Below, piece after piece: positions 21,708 through 33,675 of a stretch of 64,000 bases of DNA (position 1 is its first letter; each line of letters begins with the position of its first letter). A model generated the notes under the pieces. It saw only the letters and a program-made list of their open reading frames with translations. It was not told the DNA's origin and did no database searches. Source of the DNA: Neopestalotiopsis rosae (lineage: Eukaryota; Ascomycota; Sordariomycetes; Amphisphaeriales; Sporocadaceae); assembly GCA_023078685.1 (NCBI GenBank), contig JALGAS010000001.1, positions 310,001-374,000 on the forward strand, in the 5' to 3' direction. Position numbers and translations under genes: made by a program.

Positions 21708-24700
21708 TCAAATACTGGCTCTACGGGGTGCCATGGTTCTTCTGAGAGCCTTTTTCGCTTCAGTCTCTTCCACAAGTGGAAGATCACCTTCTTCACGCAG
21801 GCGGGCCAAGGTCTCCTTACCATACTGGTACCCCAACTGGTAAATCTCGTCAAACTTGCCAAAGTCAAGAGTTCCATAGTCATCAATCGGTGGACGCATA
21901 TAAATACAACCCGGCAGGGTCTTGGCCCTCTCAAGTGCATCCACACTCGAGACGTAGGCTAGACGACCCTGGATCTCTGCCAGAGTTGGGGGATTGGGGA
22001 TGGACGAGAAGGGATTCCATCGATTGAAGAATGCCCACATGCCCGAGAGGGAATCTCCATACGCTTGCGGCGTATCATCGTCCAAAGCACCTACATCAAT
22101 CGCGAATATCACATCGGCGCCGAGGGATTTCATGTGGGAGACGGTCAAGTTGTCGATGTAACCGCCATCAAGCAACATGCTGCCCTCGTCACACAGAGGT
22201 GGCAATAGGCCAGCCAGGGACATGGATGCACGCACATATCTCCAAGCATAGCCACTGGTGTGAATCTCACCACGGCTCTTGCTGATGTTTGTTGTGTTGC
22301 AGTAGTACTCCAGCCAGAAATCTTCAATTTGGTGGTTTCCAAAAGTCTTGAAAATACCGCGATTGAATTCGTGGCCGGTTGTGTAGGACGCTGAAGGATA
22401 TGTGAGATCCAGCGCGAACCGCCACATGCTGCCCATGCGACCAGCAAATTTCTTGGCCAGGCCGAACATCGGAACCACGTCCGCGTGCCTCGCATATAGT
22501 GCTCCAATAAAGGCACCGATCGAAGTTCCGCCAATGACATCAATCGGGATGCCAGCTTCTTCCATGGCGCGAATGATGCCAATCTGAGTTATGCCACGTG
22601 CACCACCTCCGCCAAGGACGAGACCGATCGACTTGCCACAGAGACGCCTCGCCAGCCGATGGAAATCACCCTTGAAAGGGGCATCGGGGGAGTAGTAAGG
22701 AGTATGCCGCACCTTACGACTGGTATACTTCTGAATCTCTGCTTGCAGGACTTGCACGCGTTCCTTAATTGTGGCACCCAACCGCCTTGACGTCGGGGGA
22801 TGCGCAGGGACAACGTTTGACTTGAAGGCCATCTGAATATGGTAGTGGCCTCCATTGATCCAGACACGGTTCCTCAGCCAAGATCTGGTTAAACCTGGCG
22901 GTGAATATCGGTCGGCATGCAGCAAGACGAGGATCTTTCGTGCTGTTGATTTCTGTCCCAACATAAATCTCTCATACTCACCGATCTCTGGGGATCCCTC
23001 AGCCAGGCCCACGAGAAGAATACAATCTGCCTGCGTGATACAAGTCTGGGTCCACGGGGAATTTACATTGGTATCTAAGAACAAGATTAGCTGCTGAGCA
23101 ACGATTAAATGCTTCATGAATGTGTTTGTAAGGGAAAGCAATCAGGAAAAAATTAGAGTATGTTTTGGCCGTCATTGAACGAGCTCTGGGGTTGTGAAAT
23201 TTCTCATCATATTGCTTTTGATGAATACAAGACGAAAATGACGAAAAGACTTACCAGCAATGTAGATAACCAATCCGTACTTCTCCTCCAAATCAGCAAG
23301 ATACTGGGACAACTTGAGTTTGCCCATCCGATTGAAAGCATGCTTGCCGAGGTGGTTGAGAATTGCGGATTGGTTGAGGGAGGTAGCACCCCCAGGCACC
23401 CCGATTTGAGTCAGAGCATTCATCAGGCGGTTTCCGAAGTCGACAACGGGCACTCCCGAGGTGACAGGGAGAACTGCTACAGTCCTCAAATTGAGAGTGG
23501 AGGAAATCTTATTGATCGAGGTTCCAGCAGTATGCTCTTTGCTGACCACGTTGGTGGGATCATCGACCAAGGTCCGCATGCGCGAAGCTATGATCTTTGA
23601 AATTTTGATTGTGATGTTTGGGTGCTCTTGTGCAAGGCTGTTGAACAATGTCCGCGGGAATTTGACGAGCTCGGTATCTCGAATGGCATGCAGAGTTCCC
23701 GATCGGGTGGACTCGGTCAATACCTCGAGCTCACCTACGCTGTCGCCCTGGCCGAACTCAGCACGGACATTGAGCCCACCATCTTTTCTGTCCTCAATGA
23801 GGCGCAAGCGGCCGTTGAGGACAAGATAAATGGCCTCGCTTTCTTCGTCCTTGTGGAACAAGACCTGGCCCGCATTGACTTGAACCCACTCGAGGGCGAA
23901 GTCGATGTGCAAAATCAGTCGGGGTAAGAGATTGGTGAGTCTCTTTGCCATTGTCAGAAGGACAATGGGGTATTTCTCCACGATGCGTTCCAGAGTTGCA
24001 CGGGGAACAAATCCGACATAGACATCGGTCTTCGCCACAACATCAATGAAGGATCGGTAGGAGGAGACTGTTCCAATATACCCGGCCAGACCTCCAGGCT
24101 TTACAAGCGCGACACTTCTCCGGCTAGAGTTGTTTTTCTTTTTGCCTTCACCGCCTCCTGGCATAGGGCCATTCAGTGGGGTACCACTGGGTTTGGTCGA
24201 GGGTCGCCGGCCGGGAGTTTGCGAATCTTCGCGCTGCATAGCTGATAAGGACATCTTGCTCGTCGAGGTCAAGATCTCGCTGCTCGAGTCCTCAGCTGGC
24301 ACACCAATATCGAGGAAGCCATCAATGACATAGTACAGGCCCGGACTGCGTTCTCCTTGTTCTACTAGAACAGAGCCTTGAGGAAAGAAGACAATCTCTA
24401 CTTCGTGCTTCATTTCTGCAGCTAGAAGCTGTGGATTGGGGGTGCCAGTGGTTGACACACCACCAGACGTCATAGAGTCCGCGTCCCAGTCTGTGGAACC
24501 CTCAAGAGAATCCATGAAACCGAAAGCGTTGTTGGAGAATACTGCTCTCTGCCTGAGTTTGTCGTAAGAGACAAGACGTGGAGACGCCTCGACTGAGTCA
24601 GGGCCTCTTGACGAGCTGCCACCCGGGCTCATTCCCAAAGCGTTGAAAACGCATTCCAGGATAGACGCACGAAACAAGTTGTCTTCATCGACTGATTCCC

Positions 24701-26508
24701 TGGGATCAATGGCAATACGAGCGCGTTTCTGCGTCGAAAATGGGTTGAAGGCATGATGCGCCATGGGTGAACTGGCATTCGGCGGGGCAATAGATTCTCC
24801 AGATTGCCACGGCGTGAGAGGTATGTCGAGCGTTCCCGGAACGCGAGAGCCGCCGGCGCGAGCAGATTGGATATTAGCAAGCAGATCGCCAGGCCCTGCG
24901 GTATGTAAAGAAGATCGTTCCCGGGGCGGAGCAATGGTTGAAGCCACAATCGAAGTGGCACGCGCTTTCGAGAGAGCTGCAACAGCTGCGTCTCTGCGCA
25001 AACCGGTACCTGTACCCGACCTTTGACGTCGATGTGAGGTAGCGGAAGCATTGTGCAATGCAATACCTTTGCCACTATCCTCTTCGCTTGTCCGTTCCCT
25101 TGCTTCTTTAAACTTTTCCTTTAATCGCTCGAGAGCATCACCACGAAGGACATTTGGTAACTGACACATTGTGAAATTGATCATGCTCTTCTCAATGTGT
25201 AGCACCTCGTTCGAAAGCCCAAGGTAGTTGTACCCTGTGGCAAGGGTCACGCGTTGGAATCTCGAGAGGATGACGTGGATAATGTGCGCAGTAGACTTGG
25301 GATATAACTTGATCAGACGACGGAATGCGTTGGCCGGAATGACGGCAATAGTGGTGTCAACAGTAGCTCTCGCCACAATGTCTGGATGAACCGACTTGGT
25401 AGCCATCCTCTTTGGAGCTGGTCGAGCTGAACGAGGCGGCATGGACGAGTGGTCGAGAGACATGTGAGGGATTGGATGAAAATAGCTCCCATTCGGAGAG
25501 CCTGGAGAGATGACTTCCGGTTCGTCCACGATTGTTGCCCGCCGCTCGCTAGCATGAGGCTGAGGTGTGCCAGGCATCGAACCTGACGCACGGTGCATAT
25601 CTGATAAGCCAGGAGTGGGCAGTAATTGCTCGCTGAAAGAGTCTGAAGAAGACGTAGGGACTGCATCGGCGTCGACTGGTAGTCGCAGTCGTACATCTTC
25701 CGTGAACAAGGACATGATGGAAAATAGTGATGACATGGGAGCGCCGTTTCGGACTTCAGTCAAAAGTTGATAAGGTTGCGAGCCCGAAGATTGTGCGGCA
25801 CCATCATCGGCAAAAGGGTCCGTCATGTGAGAGCCCCCGTTGCGATTCAACGAGCGGACAAAAATCTCAACGAGGCCGTCGACGACGAGACAGAAACCCT
25901 GTTCTTCTTCCAGATTCAGTGTTTCGCCAGCGATCAACTTTCTGGTTTGCATGCTCCTGGTCAATTCGTGGAAGACTGGTCTTTCCAGATATCCGAAGAT
26001 CTTGAGGCCGCTCAAGAACTCGTCCAGGTAATTCGTCAAGCCTGGTTTGTTGCCTCCATCGTGCGAGTCCGTGGGCAAATCCAGTTCAGGTTCCTTGCGC
26101 TGAGGCTCAGGAGGAAGACGAGAGTACATGTTCAAGTACCGGTATCTCACGACCCATGTGACAGCCGAGACCACGAGAGCCACTATTAATGCCCTAATAA
26201 CAGAGTTAGTCCGAGTGCATTGAATGAAAGGTTCGGCGCATGACTTACAGAGTTGTGAAGCTCATGGTGACGGTCATCTTGGTGGAAAAGAGTTGGTAAA
26301 CCAGAGTTGAGAGAGAAAAGGTCGTGAGCTTCAAACTCCAGTACACTATGGTTGAGAGCAACTGCAGGATGAAGAGGATCATCCTCCCAAACCAGCCGAG
26401 CCATGACGAGCTCTTCGCCGCAGCAACAGTGTTGACTTGCGAGGCTGCTGTGCTGGCGGCCACGAGCGCGGCCTCCATGGTGGAGGACAGAGTCTCTGAG
26501 GATTCCAT
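21708..26508 (-). CDS. NTE1: Lysophospholipase NTE1 (neuropathy target esterase homologue)
   Basis: This ER-membrane phospholipase B deacylates phosphatidylcholine to glycerophosphocholine. Exons are 26249-26508, 23255-26193 and 21708-23074 (1521 aa, as usual for fungi), with introns of 55 and 180 nt in phases 2 and 1. Order: N-terminal membrane segments (about residues 30-110); a first cyclic-nucleotide-binding-like domain; a long disordered Ser/Pro/Arg-rich linker; two more CNB-like domains ([20 protein letters not shown] and [19 protein letters not shown]); and a C-terminal patatin domain. The patatin domain has the oxyanion loop GGGGARG, the nucleophile GTSIG (Ser1251) and DGG (Asp1369), a complete catalytic dyad. 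The first ATG at 26523 has a weaker context than 26508. The gene shares an 823-bp divergent promoter with eIF2-alpha. Confidence 0.95.
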
Positions 26509-27331
26509 GCTGACATGTGTCAAGTTGGAAGAATACGCGGTCTGAACGTGGGTAGTGCAGAAAACGCGTCTCGGCTATTGCATAGCTAGCCTTGGGTTGT
26601 ATGGGAGGGGGTTTTGCGCCAAAGCCTAGTAGCAAGGCCTGGAAAGAGTCGTTGAAACAGCTATTAGGTCGGTACTTCAACAGAGAAGCTCAAGCTGGAG
26701 ACGCGGCTCCGGGCAAGGTGCTGTGCCCGAGACATCTGGGAAGGAACGGCCACCTATCTGAGGGCAGATGCATGCGCCTGCTGGTAAGGGCAAAGCACCA
26801 GCGCTCGTATCTGGAAGCAAACAAAGGTAAAAAGCTGGTTGTTAAACTTGTGCCCTCGTTTTTGTGTATTTTTATTTTTTTTTCTGTTTGGGTTCCATTC
26901 CACCGTTACCTGGGTCCGGAGCTTGTGATCTTCCGCGGTCGTGTGTTCCGTCCAGTCCAGTCTCGGCTTTAGCGCCTTTTTTTGCGTGCTGAGCCTTAGC
27001 TAAGGTAGCAAATGTGGCCGTGCGCCCGTCGCGGGGCTCACCCCACCAAAGGACGTATTCTTTGAGTAGGTCACTCAAATTTACTGCATGACTCCCAATA
27101 ATTCTCACCAGAGTCAAGCAGAGCGCCATTCCCCGATCCGCCCACGTCATCCCACGAACCCTCGCAACTTCGCCATCTCTGACGAATTCGAGCCCGTGAA
27201 AACCTCCTGGTCCCGTCCAAAGAAGAACAAACGCCCGACCGACCGCGGATCCGACCCGCTTGCCTGAGCGCAATCGCTGCCTCTCAAACCGAACCCATCT
27301 TCCCCGATTGCCACCACACATAACCGCCAAG
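26509..27331. promoter_or_regulatory. Divergent promoter, NTE1 / eIF2-alpha
   Basis: This 823-bp region is shared by two housekeeping genes. A TGACTC core, a half-match to the Gcn4/CPC1 amino-acid-control site, lies near 27091 on the plus strand upstream of eIF2-alpha. A single half-site is weak evidence. An open frame at 26872-27330 (-) runs through the promoter and looks non-coding. Confidence 0.45.
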
Positions 27332-28462
27332 ATGTCGTTAACAAACTGCCGGTTTTACGAGGAGAAGTACCCGGAGATTGACTCCTTCGTTATGGTCAAT
27401 GTCAAGCAGATTGCCGATATGGGTGCCTACGTCAAGGTTAGCTGCTGCTTTGATGCCCAGTCCCGAAAACGCTCCGCTAACCATATGCAATCTGAGTAGC
27501 TGCTGGAGTACGACAACATTGATGGCATGATTCTTCTCAGCGAACTGTCCAGACGTCGTATTCGATCCATTCAGAAGCTCATCCGTGTCGGCCGAAACGA
27601 GGTTGTCGTCGTTCTCAGAGTGGACAAGGAGAAGGGTATGTGGCGCATCAGTCCCAATATCATGGGCGCCCTTCCCCCCCGCTAATAATTTTTTGCCCGG
27701 CAGGTTATATTGATCTTTCGAAGCGTCGTGTGTCTCCAGAGGATATTGTCAAGTGTGAGGAGCGGTATAACAAGAGCAAGATGGTGCACTCCATCATGCG
27801 CCACGTCGCCGAGAAGACCCAGGTCCCCATTGAGGAGCTATACGAGAGCATAGCCTGGCCCTTGAACAAGAAGTACGGTCACTCGATTGACGCCTTCAAG
27901 CTATCCATCACGTATGTCGAACCTGTTTCCATAAGAGATCCTGTCTGGTAAAAGACGCTTGCTGACACTATTTCTCAGAAACCCTGATGTCTGGAACGAT
28001 GTCACCTTCTCGAGCGAGGCTGTCGCCGAGGAGCTCAAGTCCTACATTGGAAAGCGTCTGACTCCCCAGCCCACCAAGGTCCGAGCTGACGTCGAGGTCA
28101 CCTGCTTCGGCTACGAGGGCATCGATGCCGTCAAGACTGCCCTGCGCACCGCTGAGGCCAAGAACACTGAAGATAACCAGGTCAAGGTCAAGCTTGTGTC
28201 CCCGCCACTGTACGTCTTGACCAGCACATGTTTGGACAAGAACGTCGGTATCACACGCCTGGAGGAGGCCATCGTCGACATTAGAAAGAACATTGAGGGA
28301 GCCGGAGGTTCCCTGATTGTGAAGATGGAGCCCAAGGCTGTTACCGAGTCCGACGATGCTGAGCTGCAGGCACTGATGGAGAAGAGAGAGCGCGAGAACG
28401 CTGAGATCAGTGGAGATGAGGATGTTTCTGAGAGCGACGACGAGAACCCTGACACCATCTAA
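27332..28462 (+). CDS. SUI2: Eukaryotic translation initiation factor 2 subunit alpha
   Basis: This is the regulatory subunit of eIF2, which carries initiator Met-tRNA to the 40S ribosome. Exons are 27332-27436, 27500-27635, 27704-27911 and 27979-28462 (310 aa; introns 63, 68 and 67 nt in phases 0, 1 and 2). The S1 domain starts the protein. The stress-kinase target is intact: [12 protein letters not shown] contains Ser52 counting Met, which is Ser51 in the standard numbering, so GCN2-type kinases could inhibit this protein. The helical and alpha/beta C-terminal domains follow, with an acidic tail ([17 protein letters not shown]). The start context (CCAAGATGTC) is good and the leader is C-rich. 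Nothing is unusual apart from the overlapping antisense open frame, which is a codon-bias shadow. Confidence 0.97.
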
Positions 28463-29805
28463 ACACATTGAGCACATTCAGCTTGGCGTAGACCCTTTGT
28501 AGGGTTTGATGGTCACGATAAGCATGTATTTGCAACTTCTGCGAATCAGTTCTGAAGATGAGATGGTTGGGTCATTTGGCCAGAATTTTGAGTCGTCTCA
28601 GTTGGGTCTCACTCATGGAGTCTAAAACAGCATGGATATAGATGCATGCCATTACGCTTATAAACCAGGGCAGGCAAGTGGCAGATAAATGAAAACTAAA
28701 TCGTGAAGAACTTATGGGTCATGGATCAATGAATATAAACGTCAAGTCAACATGACAAATGTCTTATGTATGGATACGTGCTTGTAGAGCGCCTTGCAAA
28801 TTATTCTGCCAGCGGACCGTGATCTCGTGAGTCAAGCATTTACATCAAGGTTGAAAGAACGTGAGTCTGAATCATGTGTAATTCGTTTATACATTTGTCT
28901 TCATGTACCTGGGCATAAACCAAATACGCGCAGCTCACTGCCAAGCCGGATCACAATACGGCAAAGATTGTGCTCTGAATGAACACTTCTCAAGAGATCC
29001 CAACGATGAACAATATTCTCTTCTTGCGATGACACATGTTCCCTTCCCACAGGCACTATTCGAATTCATACTCAACCAAGCACAATTCATTCAGCGGCTG
29101 AAGATAACGATCACATGTTGATGGCATATTACGCAAGTCATTAAAAACTGCAGCTCCTGATCTCCAGAAATAGAAGTCCAAGTGGTTCTAGACTTTTGAG
29201 ATTTGGAGTATGCCAAGACTCAAAATCGATTCTCCTCCCGACAATACATGGAGACAGAAGGAGATATTTTGCACGAAGCAGCCTCACTGTATTACCCGGT
29301 AAAAACGCCACTTCGGCGTTCAAGGTCATCAGGCCCGGCTTGATACCAGTTCCAGCTGTCTATAAATAGTCCTCAATCTGTCAATTCGAATATGGTCAAG
29401 GTGAGTTTAGGAAAAGCGGGACTGGAGATCCCAGGGACGTGGTGTTGAATGCAGGTTAATTAATATGGCTAAATGCCTGTTCAACTCCAGCACCGGTCGA
29501 GCCAGCCGAACTGTAGGCGGCGAGGTCGCATAGCTAGCCACTGCGCTTATACAAGATTTTTCGGAGTATGTCATGATTGAAAAGCTGGAATTTGTAGCTC
29601 GATGCACTGTATGGACCAACCAGGAGGTTGAAGAAGGGTGGCAATGAAAGGGGCAAGTCAGGAGAAACGGATCCGAATATGTATAAGAAGATCGTAGGTA
29701 ATCACACCATCCAAGAAGTATGGTGCTCAGATAGATCCGACGATACATTCCTCATCATCACTTCTATAATCTGAATACTGTTCAGCCTCATCAAGACTGA
29801 TAAGC
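28463..29805. other. Intergenic, 1.3 kb
   Basis: This is an AT-richer region between two plus-strand genes. The minus-strand open frame at 29407-29748 has no family signal or splice context. I see no RNA gene. Confidence 0.45.
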
Positions 29806-30544
29806 ATGTATCACTCTTCGCTTCTCCCATTCATCTTACCTCTGGCCCACGCCGCCACTAACGCGATCAACGTCCGCGATGCTCCCGCATCGTTGCCATA
29901 TGTAACCTCGATCCAGTACTCTGGCTCCGGCTGCCCTTCCAGCGCACCGGGTGTCGACAAGCTCGGAGCTTGGAACGACCTCGCCTTTCGGCTCAACAAC
30001 TTTGAGGTCGCGCTGCCCAACGGCGCCGCAAGCACCGAGAACTGCGAGGTTCACCTCCAAGTCTCCGGGTGCTCGGCTGGCTGGCAGCTCGGCATCAAGG
30101 ATGTCTATGTCCGAGGGCATCTGGTCCTCGATCCCGGAGCCGAGTTGGACTTTTATGTGACCAACTTCTGGAGTCAAGATGCTGGCGCGACTGTAAGCAT
30201 CCCCTGCTTGCCCTTCCCTTGAACTCTTCTTTTTCTTCCTCGTGGAAAATTATAGTGGCAACACAAAGACAAGTCCGACTAATTCAGAAGCGCAGTCCAC
30301 AGTGAGAGGTGTGATCGAGAACACTGGAAGTACTCGTATCGACGACGTCGCCACGGCACACGCGACGATTCCCAACTCGCGGGTCGTCTGGTCGCCTTGC
30401 AGCTCGTCTTCAGGCGATATTGGCATCCTCAACGTCAACTTCCGGGTGGCGCTTCAGGCGGATGGCACTCAGTATGGTTACTTTGGAAAAGGAGGCGATA
30501 CAACCTTGACTGAAAGCTACGGATATGTCTGGAGGAGGTGTTGA
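29806..30544 (+). CDS. DUF4360 secreted protein
   Basis: The model is exons 29806-30192 and 30296-30544 (211 aa; 103-nt intron, phase 0, donor GTAAGC, acceptor GCGCAG). The first 17 or so residues (YHSSLLPFILPLAHAATNA) form a signal peptide. The mature protein has the pattern of the DUF4360 family: an early SGSGCP motif, WNDLAFRLNNF, ENCEVHLQVSGCSAGWQ with paired Cys, DVYVRGHLVLDPG, and a C-terminal half beginning TVRGVIENTGS. It is a small, cysteine-containing, beta-rich extracellular protein of unknown function, found widely in fungi. The acceptor choice keeps the frame; a nearer CAG at 30286 would not. Confidence 0.78.
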
Positions 30545-31493
30545 TGAATGAGCCAGGATACGACCAAAAAGTTCATGTTAGTTGGCTGGCTCACTGGGAA
30601 TGAGATATTGTACACACTTGGGCTGGACTCTAGAGTAGTAGCTATGGCAATGGACACCACCTTCAATGTACCAATCAGACAATTATGGTTTGTTGTTGAC
30701 TTGCATGATTAAGTGCCGATAACTGATCTGTTGCCAAGGCTTGCAAACGCTGCGCACTTTCCATAAGTGAGTACTTACACCAGGAAATTGGAGAAATCCA
30801 ATCATGATGTGCATTATTTGTCTTCCACCGAAAGGGCTTCAATATTGGTCAACATGGCCTGGCCCAGCACTCCAAATTTGGGCAGTCCAAATAAGTGACT
30901 GAAAATAGATCATTGCGTCTCGCTCCGAACATGAACAATGAATATCATGACACAAGGCTCAGCCCTACAGGAGCGCAAAGGATTTGGCCTGGATACCACA
31001 ATTGTGATGTGACAGTCAGTTGTTGTCCAGAGAAGTGCATGGGTTGGTGATCCTCTGGAGGGCAGATCTTTGTCAAAAATGTAATAGTCAAGTAGGCGGT
31101 GTTTATGATCGCTGCTATGGCGCAACGTTGAATTCGTGTTCATTGGTGACGTCTGCCAGGTACATTTTAGTCACGTGCGAAGACATCTTGAGATGATGTG
31201 CTGTTTTGTGCTGCCATCTGAAGCTACAGGCGTTGGCGTAGTGCCGATTGAAACCCTGCCAAGGTCAAGTTTCACTGCTAGCGGGTCCCTTAGAGACGCT
31301 GTGGCCCCTTAAAGTACACTGCGCGCACTTGCTTGCTTGTTGATAGGCACCCGTCTATTATCAAGTCGCCAACTTGTTCCAACCTTGCCGAGATTGATAC
31401 ACCTTTCAAGTCTTCGGTCCTTTCGACAACATTCGAAGCTCAACCTACAATCATCTCTGCCTGACCAGTCTTATTATCCAGCCAGTCGTCAAG
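30545..31493. other. Intergenic, 949 bp
   Basis: No supportable gene. The last 150 bp before 31494 are C/T-rich, as expected of the leader of the following BAR-domain gene. Confidence 0.45.
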
Positions 31494-32666
31494 ATGGACA
31501 GCTTCAAAGCTTTCGGCAACAGTCTGAAGTATGTTCTTATCGTGCAGTGCCCCGCATTATGATTAAACGCTCAAGACACCAGTTGCTGATTTGGCGATAT
31601 CTAGCACCATCGGGTCGCAGTTCACACCCTTTGCCTCGCGGACCTTTCAGTACACCAAGGAGCAGCTTGGTCAAGCTGAGGACAAGGTGCGAAACCCTTC
31701 ATCGTCTTTGATTTCAAAGGTAGATCTTGACTAACGGACAAACCTCTAGACCCAGCTCCCTCCCGACTACATTGACCTCGAGAAGCGAGTCGATGCGCTG
31801 AAGCAGGTTCACCAGAAGCTCCTCTCCGTGACGTCCCAGTACAACAATGAGGCCTACGACTACCCGCCCAACATCAAGGAGACCTTCGGCGACCTTGGTC
31901 GCACTGTCAGCGAGAAGGTCCAGCTCCTTTCCACCGCCTCGACTCCCGCTGAGGCACAAGCTGCCTTGACCGCACCTCCCTCTGCCAAGCCCCAGCCCAA
32001 GACCTTCAGCCACGCCCTTGCGCGTGCCTCTCTGTCCGGCTCACAGACTCTGCACCAGCAGCACACTGGCGCCGGCGAGGACCCCCTGGCCACCGCGCTC
32101 GAGAAGTATGCCCTGGCCAGCGAGCGTGTCGGCGAGGCCCGTCTTGCGCAGGATGCCCAGATCCAGAGCCGCTTCCTGGCCGGATGGAACACAACCCTCA
32201 ACACCAACCTCCAGTTCGCCACTCGCGCTCGCAAGAACGTTGAGAAGAGCCGCTTGACTTTGGACTCCGTCAAGTCCCGCGTCAAGGGTAACACATGGAA
32301 GATGGGCGCAAACCCCCGCGAGGAACAGCACCATGACCAGGACCTTAGCCCTGAGGCCCAGGAGGAGATTGAGAAGGCCGAGGATGAGTTCGTCACTCAG
32401 ACTGAGGAGGCCGTTGGCGTGATGAAGAATGTAAGCGCTGCAAACAAGAAGACTTTGAGTCGTCTCTGAACATGGAATACTAACGTTATTTTTTCAAGGT
32501 TCTCGACACCCCCGAGCCCCTTCGCAACCTCGCCGAGTTGATCCAGGCTCAGGTCGAATACCACAAGAAGGCCTATGAGATCCTCAGCGAGCTCGCCCCT
32601 GTCATTGAAGGACTCCAAGTTGAGCAGGAAGCCGCTTACCGCAAGAGCCGCGAGAGTGCCTCATAG
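31494..32666 (+). CDS. BAR-domain protein (Gvp36-like)
   Basis: The model is exons 31494-31528, 31605-31686, 31750-32430 and 32499-32666 (321 aa; introns 76, 63 and 68 nt). The protein begins MDSFKAFGNSL..., then TPFASRTFQYTKEQLGQAEDKT, then LPPDYIDLEKRVDALKQVHQKL. This is the start of a BAR domain of the type found in yeast Gvp36 and related fungal adaptors. Long amphipathic helices rich in Glu, Lys and Gln continue to the end (LAELIQAQVEYHKKAYEILS). An Ala/Pro/Gln linker around residues 90-125 interrupts the first helix pair, as in relatives. Likely role: a curved dimer that binds Golgi, endosomal or vesicle membranes. No SH3 domain follows. Confidence 0.82.
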
Positions 32667-33675
32667 ATCAAGTCCAGACATCGAGCATGGAAATCCGAGG
32701 TCCAGTGAGACTGGCAAATTCTTGAAGGGTATAGAAGGGAAGGATGGATACAAGAACTTGCCTCATGGCAAACAAGGAGGGTTCTGTTGGTTTTTGGTAT
32801 TGTCTTCAACACCTTTCCATTTTCTGGTTTGGGAGTTTCTGGCCATGACAGTGACCCATGATGTCTTGTCGGGTCACGGGATATGAATGAATGGTCTTTG
32901 TTTGCTATTTCACTTCGATCACGAAAGTAAAATTCACTATGACACACTACCACGTTGAGAACTGCTTATTTGTCTACTGAGATTCATATCAGAGATCTAC
33001 TAACCAGGAGTTCACCACAACAAAGGATTCGACAATGATGGCTGAAATGTGCATATGGGTCTGAGCAGAGTCTTTCACAAACGATCTATTCAAGAGTATT
33101 TCCTAAATAGGACCTCTTGCAAAGATTTATCGAACAGCTTTCTCGAACAGATCTTTCGAAAAGGAAATCTCAAGCAGGTTCTCCCGAATGAATTCTCGTT
33201 AATGCAGCCTCAAATAGTATTAGCAAGGTGTCCAAAATATGGGTGTGCAATCATATTCCTTCATATGCCTCCATGATGGATACTGGCAGCTCTTTTGTGA
33301 TTAGTACAAATATGCTTCAGCTCTTTCACGATGGTCAGCGTCAGTCATCACTGGAAATAATCAAGTCGCGCAAGTTGAACAGAGTCAGTATGGCAGATGT
33401 ATCATGTATTGTGCTCTCAAATTATGCTGAGCAAGGCAGCTTGGTCCGTAAAGGACAACCTTTTATCTCGTGGGTGCAAAAAACCGACGCAAAGAACCGG
33501 TGGGCACAAAGAGCCCAAATCAAACCACACTCCTGTCTCCTGACAAGTCCCTTTCCTAGGGGACTGCATTCACCGAATGCAAATAACCTCTTGTCCGAGC
33601 TGCCTCTCGGAATCTAAGTATTCACTCTCCTCCTCCACCTCATCTTGCCTTTTTTTGCTGTTCAAAAAGACAGGT
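32667..33675. other. Convergent intergenic region, 1.0 kb
   Basis: This lies between the BAR gene (+) and the broken secreted-protein gene (-). The open frame at 33228-33617 (+) has no recognisable features. Confidence 0.4.

Noticed and set aside
26872..27330. 152-codon minus-strand ORF in the NTE1/eIF2-alpha promoter
   Set aside because: It lies in a divergent promoter, ends at the eIF2-alpha start region and shows no family signal.
27968..28477. 169-codon antisense frame in eIF2-alpha
   Set aside because: It is a codon-bias shadow of a strongly conserved gene on the other strand.
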